A stretch of DNA of 64,000 bases from Anoplolepis gracilipes (Eukaryota > Arthropoda > Insecta > Hymenoptera > Formicidae), in the NCBI RefSeq assembly GCF_047496725.1, contig NW_027328668.1, positions 558,001 to 622,000 of the forward strand, given 5' to 3'. Under the pieces are notes generated by a model, which was given only the letters and a program-made list of their open reading frames with translations, was not told the origin of the DNA and did no database searches. Every line of letters starts with the position of its first letter. Within the stretch, counting starts at the first letter, position 1. Made by a program: the position numbers and the translations under genes. This document shows positions 12,389-25,323 of the stretch, piece by piece.

Positions 12389-13067
12389 GACCACTCGCAT
12401 CCTCAAAGGCGTGGCAAGCGTCAGCTACGCGTGTCCACCTCGAGTGAATCAAGCTAGCAGCCGCTACAAGCGCTAGTCGACTTATAAAAGTACAATCCAT
12501 TGAGGAAGAGTGAGTCGGATACCTCGCAAATTTAGCCATCCGCGTCGATCGTGGACAAAAATCGATATCGCGCATTGTTCATAACGCTTCTGCGCGTGTG
12601 TATGTGTTTTTAAGTTTTATTAATGTTTCCAACATCATTCTGCAAGAATATATCTTCTTTTTTTTTTTTTATTTTTATTTAAATGACACTAAGTCTTTGG
12701 AGCTGTTATAAGAGTTCTCTAGACAAGAGAAATTGAAAATGATACTATAAAAACTTTTGAGTTTGTGTCGATAATTTGCACGTTGAAAATTAAGATTTTT
12801 AAGGAAATCTTTCTGCTTAAAAAGTTGCATAATTATTAATTAGATGAAAAGGTCTAATCAGATTAAAAAAATATTCAAAAATACAAAAACTAAGGTCATT
12901 GGAAGTTTTTTGGTTCCAAAAATAGTGGAATTTATATAAAGGCTTGAAAGTTTTAAAATTTGTGGAACTTTTTCATGAAAATTAATCTTTTTGTAAGAAT
13001 TTAAAATGCTTCTCTTTTCTTAGTTTTTTTAGCTCGCATTTTCACGTGATATACATTTTCGATATTC

Positions 13068-13113
13068 AATAATAATAATAATAATACAATAATAATAATA
13101 ATAATAATAATAC
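13068..13113. repeat. (AAT)n microsatellite
   Basis: About 14 AAT units with one AC-type interruption. The overlapping open frames on the other strand are runs of Ile/Leu/Tyr caused by the repeat. Confidence 0.9.
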
Positions 13114-16100
13114 AAGACGCGAAGGAATATAAAGGAAATAAAAAAGAAATAAAAAAAAAACTGCCACTGCGTATGCGCGCATTGTCTTTTATAAACAAAC
13201 GAATTAAATGCGAGTATCCAGCGCTCTTTCGCCTCACTATTAAAAAAAGAAGAAAGCAAAAGAGGGGAAAGATACGCTCTAAGGAAAGCAATTAGAAAGA
13301 AAAAGCCAGAGAGAAGGAAGAATGAATCTATGCATTCCGATAACGCGTCCAATACTCCGAATTTACGTAGTTTTATTTAGGAGACCCTTTTGTATAAATG
13401 AAGTTAACGAATACAAGCAAGCACACACATGCAAAAATTTGCATCCTTTTTTACACTCTGCTACCTTTAAGCTGTCCCAATATGAGAAACAGAAAGAGGG
13501 TAACAAGAGTGAGAGACTGTAAGGTGCGAAACTTTACGACTTTGTTGCAAACTTTCGAAAATTGCGGACTTTTTGACTCGTAGCTTTAAAAAATAACGAG
13601 CTAAATCGTTCGCGAATAATGTTTCTATGCATTAGGAGTGTGTATATGTATATAGGGAAAAGAGCGATGATTCTCTGCCATTGTGCGCGTTTTTGCTAGA
13701 ATTGTAAGGTATGTTATATCATGGGCACATAGCGCGATTACATTTTCCTATGTGAATTATAGTATATATGAATGTCACAAAATTTAAGCATAAAAACATT
13801 GCAGTTTATGTGTGAAAGACTAAAATGAATGCAATTTTTTTTATTTTATACAAACTCTTTAAATGTAACAATTTTTAAAATTTTGTCGATCAATCACGAA
13901 CTGTGATTGATAAGTTTTCTATCTGTGAATCATGCGTTAATAATGTTAATAATTGTATACATTATTCGATTGCTTAATAAAAGATTATGTACTAATACTA
14001 TTATGTGCATGATAAAGATAAAGAAGTTTTAAATCACAGCTTATGATTTAATTAAATCTTAAATTTTTATATTTAGAAAGTTGTTGAAAGCTTAGAATTA
14101 AAAGATGGCACTTTTTACTATTTAATAAACCGCGAACTTTTGTGTTGAAGATTTTTATGCTTAAATTTTGTAATATCCTGTGTAATTGAAGCAACGTTAT
14201 TATACTTAAACAGTTAATTGCATCAACGTCAATTATTTTTTCACATTTGTACTATAGCAACCATATTATTCTGTTAAGCCAAAGAACTTGATGTATTGTT
14301 TTCAAATATTAACATTTTTAAAAAGTGTATAAAATTAATTTTTTTTGTTTTATGTTCTCTAAGATTAATTTACATTTAATTTACAAATATTAAATTGTAT
14401 ACATTTTTCACTGTAATGTTCTTTTTACAGATAAATTGGAAGTATTCTGAATTTATTAATCTAAGATAAAATTAAAAGATCTTTTAATACAAAATGTTTA
14501 ATTATGAAAAAATTGAATTGATGATTTATCACTGCAGTTTTTAAATTCAGTTGAGGAATTTAGTGCAACTTTTTTTTTATAAAATATTGAGACAACTAAT
14601 CTCTCTTTGTTACTGCTATTAAATTGTGGCATTATAAAAGCAAGAAATTATGTAAATTTTTATATAATCTTGAAAAAATTAGTTTTTTAACATACTTGAT
14701 ATGTATATGTGTGTGTGTGTATTTGTCAAAGAGAGAGAGAGAGAAGAAACAGATTTTTCTTTAGATTCATATTTTAGCAATTTATATTACCGAATTGGAG
14801 TGAAATTTAAAAAACTAATTTTGACAAATGCAAAGAAAAAGTTTATTTTATTTTTCAGATATTATTATAACATAAATATAGTAGGGAGGATGAGATTAAA
14901 TTTGAAGATTATATCACAGTATAAGTATACTGTGATTATATATTAAAGAATGACTTCTCAAATTTAAAGAAAGTAAATTAGATCACTTACTTATTACACT
15001 GAATTCTTTAATTTTGTAGGAACAAGGAATTAACTGTTGATGCAATTAACTTTTATTTATTAAAAAATAAATTTTGAAGTTTATAATACATCGGGCATCA
15101 TTTTAAAGAATCCAGCACTGCATTGAATTGTAACGTTGATTCATCGCGAAGATTAAGCGGTGTCAATTTTCGAGAGAGTTTTCTTTGCACTTTTGACTCT
15201 TTGGAAATGTTGGAAATTCTAGTCACTTTTAGTCCTCAGAACTTTGAATCTTTGGACACAAAAATATAAAAATTTGCATTTTTTTTTTCTATTCCAAAGA
15301 TTATCGGCGCAAGAGAAGGAGCCGAACAAATCTTTGTGATGAACTAACAGAACTGCTTACATAATGTTATTAATCGATGCTTATTATGAGCTTGTTGCAG
15401 CGTGTCGTCGAAACGGAGAGACAAGCAGGACAAGTGTTGTCGTTTAGTCGTTAATTCTTAACGTATACATAGGCATGCAAAAAGAAAAAAAACGCGTTGT
15501 CGTCCATTATGTGATTAAATGGACCTATGCTTTAAAATATGTCTCTCTATTTACAGTTCACATAGCTTATAAAAAGACATTATCGGAGCTCAAAGTATAA
15601 TGTAATATAATGTGATGTGGTACACTGTCTCTCTCGAGGTCATCGTACGTGTTGCCCTTCCGAATGCGCAAAATGAGGGCATGGGAGATACGAAAGGAAA
15701 ACTCATATATGCACAAAGGTGATACCTTCGCGGTTCTCTTTCTACGGTTATCAAACATGCCTTCACGAATGCAACTTTAGGTTTGACGGCTAGTCAGTCA
15801 CCCACCACACAGTTCGTGGTTTAAAGTGAGGCGATTAGTATTTTAATCTGTACACATGCATATTGTAAATAATAACGGTTTGCTGAACTCAAACGAAGGT
15901 GTGTTGGTCGAGATTTTAGAAGGTATGTTATATATTTAGCGCGATCTATAGGGTCTAGGGAACTCCAGTTCCTCTCTTCTCAAAGATTGTAATCCTCAAA
16001 TGTGCGCGAATTATTTTATTCCTTCAATCAGACGTTCGAAGTTACGATTCGAAAAAATATTATTTTTGGAATCTTTGGAATAATTCAGGTTGTCTACTCC

Positions 16101-17498
16101 CTGAAAAAACCATGAAAAACCTGTAACTCTCAGGGATTTCTTTTATACTTGGACAAATCGGAGAATTCTCATGGAATTTTATTGGGACAGAAATTTTTTT
16201 AAAAATTCTTTGATAATTTTGCTCTGATATTTTGTATACAATCGGCAAGCCAAGTGAATTGTGTGTTTAAAATATATTATAAATATATATTTATATCTCT
16301 ATTTGTATATTCAATGTCTTGACAAAATATTGAATATGCAATATATATTCTTTATTATAATTTTTGATACGTGGATTTAACGATAAAAAATGAAAATGTT
16401 ATATGAAAGTTATTCAGTTTTTTTCAGTGTATTTGCATTTACAAATCACTTGAAACTTAAGAGATTTTACGTTTTTCCTTCGTAGTGAGAAATGCATGCC
16501 ATAAAATTCGAGTAGACATTCTTGAAATATTTCTCTTCTTGGAAAAATCTCAAATCGTGAAATTGGTAAATATGTGAATATTTACCGTGAAATTATACTA
16601 CGAAAACAATAAGATTGTGTTTTCGATTTTTTTTTTCAAATCTTTCTAAATGAACTTTTGGAACGTTGCTTTTAATCTTTTCTGTGCGAAAAGTTTTTAT
16701 AAATTCTTTGCATTTAAAAACTTTATTATTTAATGTTAAATTTGGATTCTTGGAGATCCTTGGGCTCTTTCTGATGCGTATAAAAACTATAAGAGTTATG
16801 ATTACTTGTATGCCAAAAATGGAATTATCAGAACGAGAAAGATAAAATTCATCATTCCAAGCGTAGGCTTCCGCTTGCGTGCAGCGTGCGCGCGAACGCG
16901 GATTAATTATTGCAACGCATGCAGACTCCGTCAGTCCCTCTTTGCACTCTTGCGTAAATAAAAGTATTTTCTACCGTTTAGAAATAAAGAACTGTTATAA
17001 CACAACAAACATGGCACATACATATATATTATATCAATTATTAAATCCGTGCGCCTGTGCTTGCGTGCATGCGCGTGTGTATGTGGATATATAAAGGCAA
17101 GTATATGTGTGAAAATGAAAAAGAGGAAGAAGGTGAAACGCATAAATAAACATGAACATGTACCGCGGTTTTACAATGACAACCTAAAATACGTTACGAA
17201 AGTATACCGACTTCAATAATCTTTGCATAAGAACAGTAAAGTTAACAACGATTTTATAATTTTCAAAGATTTACTTTTTTTTTGCACGTTTCAAATTTTT
17301 TTTCTTTGTAGCGATTTATTTATCTTTTATATAAAATAGTAGCAATAGAAATATAAAATTCCAATGAAACCCAACTCTAATATAGTATCCTGCCTCCTTT
17401 TTTCCTGCATAAAAATACTGATATTTTAAAATAGAGATGGGAGTTAATTAGATCATATTGTCCATTTTATACTAATTGTTTGATTGCAGATGTTTACA

Positions 17499-17940
17499 CA
17501 GGGTCAGAATAAAATATGGAAACGCTGAAAAATCTCCAAAAATATAAGTTTTATAGAAAAGCGTTTTAGACAAAAGTTGTAGGGTTTCGAGAGGAATATA
17601 AGATGATGCCATTGATTTGACCGTGAATAATCGCTTGAAGGTGACGTGAAGGTCACGTTTTATTTTTTTAATGGAATATTCTATTTTTAATTACATATTC
17701 TTATAACTTGCCTCGAGAGCTTTTCAAAACACTATAATAAAACTTTTGGTTAAGAATTTCCTGATATATTTTAAAGTTTGTTATGATATTTTTTAATACA
17801 AAATATGAAATAAGTAAAAAAATGAATAGCTCTCGCCTTAGATAGCCGGATCCTTTCTTGATCTTACCTTAGATTCTTTTTTTGTAAAACTTATATTTTT
17901 CGAGGTTTTTTAGGGTTTCCATACTTTTTCCTCAATCTGT
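17499..17940. mobile_element. short, diverged family-A-like fold-back element
   Basis: Begins CAGGGTCAGAATAAAATATGG and ends with an inverted, decayed form. It keeps the family-A motif 'atttgaccgtgaataatcgcttgaaggt'-type stretch (17617-17650) but is about half the length of the full copies. Confidence 0.55.
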
Positions 17941-17960
17941 ATACAGAATAATAGCCTGTA

Positions 17961-19194
17961 CAGGGTGTCCGGTAATTGGCGAAAAACTTGCTAATGGCAG
18001 ATTGTTCCCAGGTAGCACATGTTCGTTTTATAAACGTTTTCTAAACGTATCCAATATTTTTTAACCGTCAAGCACCAATAAGAAGCGTTTCAACAGAAAC
18101 ATTTTTAAAATCATGGTTTAAGAAACGTATTTTTTACGTTTCTATAAATAGAACAAAAATTAATTTTTTAATTCAAAATTATATATATATATATATACAC
18201 ATTATTAAGACTGTACTTATTAAGACGATCTCCAGATAGCACAGAAAATTAAAAGGTGACGAAAAATGTCTTTTTTAAGTTATCTTTCTGACAAAGCTAA
18301 AAGATGTCTAAAAGAATATCTTTCTACCTACAAAAAAAAAGTAATTTTTTAAAAGATGACTTCTAAAAGTCATAATTAAATTTAATCGACAAAAAGATGT
18401 CTTTTTCATTATCTTTTCGACAAGACAAAAAAGATCTATTTTATAATATACGTGTTCCTTTGTTTGCCGCTACGTTGCGTGTTCAGACTTAAATAACTCG
18501 TATTCAAGTTTTCATAACATGTATATAAAGCCTAAAAGAACAGGTACTAAAAGTATAATTTAAATTATATTTTTTTTGTCAGTTTGACTTCTGACGTAAT
18601 CTCGACAAGAGATTCAGAACATGATGAAAATAGATGGATTATATCCATATATGCATTATTTTATTGAATCTGTGAATAAATAAATTTTTCACAAATAAAG
18701 GAAAAAAACCGTATTTTGACAGTTTCTTAAACGTTTTTTTTTGTTAGAAAATGACGTTTCCCTTAACGTTTTTTAAGTGGACATTTTAACCAATCAGAAA
18801 CGTTTTCAAAAGCCGGTTCTAAAACGTTTCGCAGAAACATTTGTGAAAAGTTTTTGAAACGAATATGTGCTACTTGGGTTGAGATCATTTCGAGACAATT
18901 TTTCCTCAGCAAAAATGTTGAGGCATCGATAATTTCCGAGTTATAAGCAATTGAAAAAAAGGCGTTTGTCACAAACTATTAAATTTTTTGAAACTATATT
19001 CTTCAGTTAATTTCAGATAAAGTTTACTCTAATAGAATTTTCATTTAAGGCTTAATTACAAAGATATAAAATGATAAAAATTGGAAACTTGCAAAAAATG
19101 GTGTCTCTCGATATTTTCGCTGAGGAAAAATCGACTCCAAATGATCTCAAGAGTCTGTCATTAACAGATTTTTCACCAATTACCAAATACCCTG
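17961..19194. mobile_element. TACAGGGTGTCC element split by a nested element
   Basis: Ends CAGGGTGTCCGGTAATTGG and CCAATTACCAAATACCCTG are inverted and lie next to TA. The palindrome resumes on either side of an 872-bp insertion at 18007-18878. Without the insertion the element would be about 360 bp. Confidence 0.7.
18007..18878. mobile_element. family C palindromic element (CCCA ends), TT target duplication
   Basis: Starts CCCAGGTAGCACATGTTCG and ends GAATATGTGCTACTTGGG, flanked on both sides by TT (18005-18006 and 18879-18880). A second, inverted copy lies at 32765-33579. Internally it carries 'ccagatagcacag', resembling the end of the relative at 31879. No transposase. Confidence 0.7.
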
Positions 19195-19196
19195 TA

Positions 19197-20135
19197 CTCT
19201 TCACAGCATGATATCTCAGAAAGTATGCCATCGATTTTAAAGATTTAGATTTAGATTTATAAGAATCTTTAAACGTGAATGAAAGTTGATTTCCAAACCT
19301 TGTATGGATGAGGCGAGAATTAATGTTAAAATTTTAAATGGGAATTCTTATACAAAATTACATTCTTGGATTCTATGGGAAAAAACAACTTATAAGTTTT
19401 ATCCGAAACATTTTTTGTCACATGCTTCTATGTGAAAAAATATGACTGTTTAAAGTTTTGACCTATAGCTTTTTGAAACGTGAGAATAAGCTAAATCAAA
19501 ACAACCCAGTCAGAAATGATTCGTCGAATCGATGTCATTTCGACGAATCATTTCTAACTGGGAAACTAATAATACTCCGATTTATTCAATTTATTAAATC
19601 TTCAAAATGTCTTCTATATGGATATGAAAATATTTATTTATCCAAATTAATAAAGTATTCCTAACTTTTACTTCATATTTTTTTTCATCATCGACGGTTC
19701 AAACATTATTTTCCATAAGAAACAAAAATTAATACTTTTTGTGAAAATACACGATGCTTGGACTTTAGTGACTTCTATAAAAATATCAAATGTTAATAAT
19801 TCTTTGTTAATTCGGATAAATAAATGTTTATAAATCTATAAAAGGACAATTTGAACATTTAATAAATTGAATAAATCAAAGTATATTAGAGTGTTGTGAT
19901 TTGTGTGATTATTCTTACGTTTCAAATACATAACTAAATTGTTTTCTTCCACAAAAGCCAACAATTTTGTATAGAAATTCCCATTTAAAATTTCAAAGTC
20001 TCCGCCCTACTCCCAATCGAGGTCTGAAAATCAACTTCCATTCACGTTTAAAGGTCCATCAGCACTTATAAAATTAAAGACCTAAATCTTTAAAATTAAT
20101 GACAAACTTTTCAAGATATCGAGCTGTAAAGAGTT
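19197..20135. mobile_element. inverted-repeat element, about 940 bp
   Basis: Outer arms pair 'atgatatctcagaaagt' with 'acttttcaagatatcgagct' and 'aacgtgaatgaaagttgatt' with 'aatcaacttccattcacgtt'. The interior contains the small palindrome at 19505-19562. No coding frame I can support. Confidence 0.6.
19505..19562. mobile_element. 58-bp CCCA-ended mini-palindrome, AA flanks
   Basis: CCCAGTCAGAAATGATTCGT and ACGAATCATTTCTAACTGGG are inverted, with AA on both sides. It matches the family C rule of CCCA ends and a 2-bp duplication. Confidence 0.55.
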
Positions 20136-20477
20136 ATGTGGACAATTCTGTATATGCAAGAAAATACATCACAATATTTAAAAAATATATACAGAAGAAA
20201 TATATAAGATGTTCTGTTTCTCCGAATCAAATTTTAATGTTAGATTTTTTATTAATCTGGAATCGTTTTTTCTTGAGAAAAAAACATCTTGAGAAAATCA
20301 AGTTATAGGTATAATTTAATTATTTAATATATATTAAAAATATTTGAAATCTATAAACTAAAATCTATAAACTAAAATTTTGTTAAAGTCAGCTTAAAAG
20401 TATGGAATATATAATATTTTTTTATCTTACTTCACATAAGATTTACATTAATTCGTGGAAAACTAGTTGCTAAAAAC

Positions 20478-20479
<2 letters not shown>

Positions 20480-20532
<53 letters not shown>
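20480..20532. repeat. (AT)n microsatellite
   Basis: About 26 uninterrupted TA units in an AT-rich region. Confidence 0.9.
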
Positions 20533-20535
<3 letters not shown>

Positions 20536-21166
20536 GAAATTGTGCATTTTAAAGCTTTCTGACAAAAAAATAAACATCTTTCGTAAATCTTGTCAATCTT
20601 CTATGAAAATATGCATTTACATAAAATATCTGCAGTTTTCTAATTACATTCTTATATAATGAATTATATTTTAATGAATTAGATCATTACATAATTGATT
20701 TATTAGCTTTTTTCATAAAAATTTTTAAACCACAATAAACCAAAAGAAAAAAACAAAGATTAAGAATATAAATAATATTCGAAAGAAAATCGCAATATAT
20801 CTTACAATCGTTTATAATGTAAATTATGATGATATAATGATGCTGGTGGTGGTATTAGATGTTAATTCATTATAAAGATGAAAAAACTATCTTTTCCGCT
20901 GAGAGTAGCCCAAAACCAACTGTTTAATCTGAGAGTCGGATATGGTTTACTTTACGGTCACAACTAAAACAAACAGTTTGCGTAAAAAAGAAATTAACAA
21001 CAACAAAATTTGTAAGGTTGTGTTTTGTTGGTAATTATATAAAAAATATTACGAGAATTCTTTGTGCTGCTTACAGGACTTTACATTATTTTAATGAACA
21101 AATGAAATTATTTACCCAGTAAACACTGTTGCAGTAATGTGGAACAAATAAAATATAACAATAAGT

Positions 21167-21275
21167 AAGGCTGCGTTCCGATATTCACTGTCAGTACTGA
21201 AAATCTGCTAATATAATTTACGTCACGTACATTATAGATTTTCAGTACTGACAGTAAATATCGGAACGCAGCCTA
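21167..21275. mobile_element. palindromic MITE of about 105 bp
   Basis: Arms GGCTGCGTTCCGATATTCAC and the complement ending CGGAACGCAGCC enclose 'gtcagtactgaaaatct' inverted. Superfamily not determined. Confidence 0.65.
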
Positions 21276-21938
21276 ATAATAATACAGTATATGTTATCTA
21301 TATAATATAAAATTATAATACATCATATACGTTATATCACATTATTTTGCAACATTACAATAGTAATGTAATCGAATATTATTGCATAATATTGTTACAT
21401 ATACATATAGCTTATTTCGTTTGCCACTACGCGAAACTATAAAACCAGACTTAATTATTTCATATTCAAGTTTCCATAAAATAAATATAAAATCTACAAA
21501 GAACTTACTAACATAAGATTTAAAATAAATATCTCTTATTTTTAAGTCAATTTAATTTATAATACGATTTCAACAAGGGATTCAGTATATTAAGCAAATT
21601 ATTTGAAATTGAGTAGATAAATTGGAAATAATCCATTTACTATTTGAAGCAAAAAATCGAAATTTCTATATAAATTAAATTCTGAGTTTTATAAATTAAA
21701 TGCAGTAATTCACTTTATATATATTTATTTAATTATTGTAACAATTTTATATGAAGTTTATATAGAATATAACTGTAACATATATATTATACATGTTACA
21801 TTTATGAATGGGAAATTACAATTAACCAATAACTTATCGGTAATATTTATGTATATTATAGTATTCCGTTTTATTGCTTTTATATAATATTAATATAACA
21901 GTATTTACTGGGTAAAAACCTTTGAAAAAACCTTGTAG

Positions 21939-24722
21939 TCAGTTGGAAGGTACGTTGAAGATATGACTTACAAGGTCCGACAGAGGCTTACCGTCTGGTT
22001 TTCTGGTCTCAGATTCGCTCGGATTTTTGTAATTTTCCGGAAGCGGGTGAGGACCTGGATGAGTCAAGTCCAACGCCTTTTCTTGGACCACCTTGAAAGA
22101 AGCCTTGATATTGTCTAACGCATTTCCTAAGCCAGTCTTAATCTGATTGAATTCTTGCGTCACTAATGACAAGCGACCGAGCAGATAGTTTAAGTTCTCG
22201 TCTACCTCCGTCATGCGTTTTGTTATTTCACCGACCTGTAAGATTTCAGATTTTCGTGATTACTTTCTCTATGACGTAGGAAATGTTGATAAGTAAAGTA
22301 TACAGAATAATACATATGTGATAATCTATATTAATATAACATCATCTGATTACTTATTATTTTTAGGGAAATTTTGCATTAATCTCTTATTATGTTTTAA
22401 TTTAATTATGTTTATTATTACCTTACTCTCCATTCCACCCATAGTAGATGTCGTACCGTTAACGTAGGCTTCATTTTGTTGATGTAGTTTGTCTAAAGCT
22501 CGAGCACTCTCTGACATCTGCTGATACATCACATTGATCTGCCGCCAAACCTATAATATAAAGATAGTTATGATTAAATTCTAGTAACAGCTAACTTCTC
22601 AGTGAGCAAGCAGATTATTTACTTTGTTCATTTCCTGTTCCATTTTGCTAGTAAGATTTGCCAAGGCGCCATTCTGGTTATCCATGATATCGTTTGAAAT
22701 TCCATCGAATCTCTGACTTAGAGTACTATTGATATTGACGCTTTGTGTCTTTACCAGGTCGCCCACTTCCAACAAGATCTGATGTACGCCATACTCTACT
22801 CTTTTTTTTGTATCTAACACATGATCGGCCATGGAAACCATCACGGACTGACCCTTTTCCAAATCCTGTAGTTCCTGACTAACACGTTCTGCGTTGTTAG
22901 CCAAATCCATCCTGTAGCATAAAAAAACCTCAAAATTAAAAAAAAAAAGAATCATACAATATATTATTTGAGACTTATATTTTTAATGTTAAATATAATC
23001 ATCTGACCTTGATTTTTATTTATTTAATGTAAAGATGATTTTTGATATCCTATAAAAGATGAGAAAAGAACAACATTTAACTATTATGATTCTTCGAGAT
23101 GACAAATAAAATTTACCGTAATGCTGCCACTGAATCCTTCGTTTCTTCTTTGGCTTCTGTTATTCTATCTTCAATATTATTCATACTATTTGTAACGATA
23201 TCCTTCAATGCGTGCTTAGTCTCCTGCAACATGGCCTGCGTCTCGTTGTGAAGCGCTTGCACTTCATTTATCCTATATATTTAAAACATTAAAATATTGT
23301 AAATGTTCTTATATATTTGCGCAATGAAGACAATTTAAATTTAATCATGAGAGTTTCAAGTATAAAGTTACTTGGATAATTTTTGTAATCTGTCAGAAGA
23401 GTTCTCCATTAACTCTTGCACTCGCACTAATGTCTTGATGTGCTCATCAAAGGCTGGAGTCAAATCCAGTTGCCGTTCTGATGGTTTTTCTTGAACGCTC
23501 TGCGTCAACTGTTTCATCTTCTCTAAAGAATTCTCGATGTCCCCGATCCTGGTGGTTACGTCTTGTATCTATATGATTCAACGGACGATTTATATTTTTG
23601 AAAATAATAAAGGAAAAAGAGATGTTATTTTCGCATAAATAGATTACCTCTAAAAAGATTACATGCGCCTTCTCCATTAGCGGAATTAATTCTCTATTCA
23701 TTTTCTCCATATTATTATGCAAATTATCTTTCAGTCCTGCGATCCCTTCTATCGAATCATTTTCGATCTTATTTAATTTGTTGAGAATGTCGGTAAAGTT
23801 ATTATTGTTCGACGTAGTTTCTGGACGATTCTTTATCTCTGCAACTTTATTTTCAATATCCGTGAGCCAACCTTCCAAGCGGCTCTCCAGTTCCTCCAAA
23901 CTATCCATCGTTTTCTGCATCTGTATACGTTCTCTCTCATCCCTCTACGTGGAAAAAAAAGAAAAACATTATTAACACTCCAAAAAAATAGGATAGGAAA
24001 AAAAAAGAATAGAAAAATGCAAATGAAGAAGAGTCGAGCAAAGATTGAAGCTACAACAGGTGATATAAAAAGATCCCAAGATGACGTTTTAATGATGACG
24101 TCTTATTGACGTAGGAGATGTCGTTAAGACATTATTAAGACGTCATCTTGCTACTTGGGATAAAGAGGGAGGATTTATCGAAACACCTTAAAAAATTAAA
24201 CGGAGATAAGCTAGAAAAGACTAACGAGGTTCACTTATATTTATTTACTTAAAAAATAATGCGTTTTTATTCGCTTTATTAAGTACTTAAATGGTTAACC
24301 TGTGCAAACAGATTCTCTATTCCTGAGATCCTCTCATCCAATTTATTCAGTTGCAATTTTAGACCATCTACGGCGGATACACGCTTCGTCAGGATAGTTA
24401 TGGTTTTCTTTAATTGCTCACCTAGCTGTCGTTCTCTTGCTTCATGCCTTTCGAGCTTTTCTGTATTCTCTCGCATCATATGTACTAAGCTCAACATAGC
24501 ATCTTTAATATCTTCGTGACTATAAAAATTGATGTAATCATTTATAGGACATAGACTAAATATAACAATAATATACTGAAAAGTAAATTTAAAAAAAGAA
24601 GAGCATATTCAAAATATAAATTTATAATTAAGTAATTAATAAATTACATACGTTATCTCTCTGGTGTGACCAATATTGATGTAAAAGCAATATAAGAGCA
24701 TCAAAAGAATGAATAGTTTCAT
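21939..24722 (-). CDS. secreted cysteine-free coiled-coil protein, unrecognised family
   Basis: Eight exons joined by consensus sites in consistent phase: 24722-24652, 24519-24300, 23944-23648, 23568-23372, 23272-23117, 22911-22623, 22550-22422 and 22235-21939 (TGA), giving 551 aa. Residues 1-20 (MKLFILLMLLYCFYINIGHT) are a typical signal peptide. From about 24 to 500 the sequence is charged, with heptad-like Leu/Ile/Val spacing, i.e. long coiled coil. I see no cysteine after the signal peptide, and several N-X-S/T sequons (for example NFT, NSS, NET, NST, NLT, NGT). The last 45 residues are Pro/Lys/Glu-rich and end in a short helix (LSDLVSHIFNVPSN). It is not the Ala-rich pattern of hymenopteran silk fibroins. 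Role unknown; an extracellular filament or scaffold is a guess. A small palindrome sits in intron 2. Confidence 0.85.
24075..24159. mobile_element. family C MITE in intron 2 of the coiled-coil gene
   Basis: CCCAAGATGACGTTTTAATG and its complement ending in CATCTTGCTACTTGGG are flanked by AT on both sides (24073-24074 and 24160-24161). 85 bp, non-coding. Confidence 0.65.
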
Positions 24723-24790
24723 TGTCTTGTTACTGCTGCTTGTCCAAGGAACTGTAATCTATATTAATATGTATTGGAGTATTGTTTTGC

Positions 24791-24988
24791 TTAGTAGTGT
24801 ATTATGTTAATCGAAGAGTTTTGGTCGATGTTGAACGCTGATAAAATCTGATACAAATTAAGAAGCCAGTGGAAAATCAATAAAATTATACCAAACACAA
24901 ATAAGGTTGTCACTACTTCTGCGTAAGCTATAATCTTTCTCCATGCGTCTAATTGAATGAACTTCCATCGAGATAAGAAGTCACCCAT
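24791..24988 (-). CDS. 65-aa single-pass membrane small ORF upstream of the coiled-coil gene
   Basis: ATG at 24988 has a strong context (ATCATGG); TAA at 24791. The peptide starts with a basic amphipathic stretch (MGDFLSRWKFIQLDAWRKI), then one hydrophobic segment at about residues 24-50, then a short polar tail. No family recognised. It lies on the same strand, 68 bp before the start of the coiled-coil gene. An acceptor-like 'tttctatatttcttgag' just precedes the ATG, and no donor is seen between the two ORFs, so both could sit on one transcript. Against this, a second acceptor-like site at 24753/24752 would let the coiled-coil mRNA skip it. Plausible but unproven. Confidence 0.5.
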   Translation of the reverse strand: MGDFLSRWKFIQLDAWRKIIAYAEVVTTLFVFGIILLIFHWLLNLYQILSAFNIDQNSSINIIHY

Positions 24989-25259
24989 GATGACCTCAAG
25001 AAATATAGAAAGAAATCATTCACAATAAATCATTCTTAATCATCAGTTTAAACGCGTAGAAGACAGCAATGTATTCTGTTTCTTAGCATATATATGAAAA
25101 AACATATTATAATTTATTTAATTAATTATATTTATTATTGTATGTTATTCTAATTTTAACATTTGTTCATAGATTTAGATTTCGTAAACATTTATAATGT
25201 TAGATTGTTTGAATATTATTTTATTAATTTATAAATAACACATATTATTATAATTATAT

Positions 25260-25264
25260 GTATA

Positions 25265-25323
<59 letters not shown>

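Larger units (their letters stand above)
12389..21938. other. gene-free stretch between the YjbQ-family and coiled-coil genes
   Basis: Includes the unmarked 3' UTR of the YjbQ-family gene; an AATAAA near 13976 is one possible polyadenylation signal. No ORF here has domain content or exon structure I can defend. Features seen are an (AAT)n tract at 13068-13113, GT/GA-rich DNA near 14710-14745 and palindromic elements at 17499-21275. Confidence 0.5.

Noticed and set aside
13001..13352. Two overlapping minus-strand frames of 96 and 107 codons
   Set aside because: Phe/Ile/Tyr-rich because of the (AAT)n tract and A-rich DNA; no splice-consistent neighbours.
15780..16250. Possible host exon around a GC-richer block
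   Set aside because: No frame is open between plausible splice sites, and part of the block resembles the repeat at 58457-58815.
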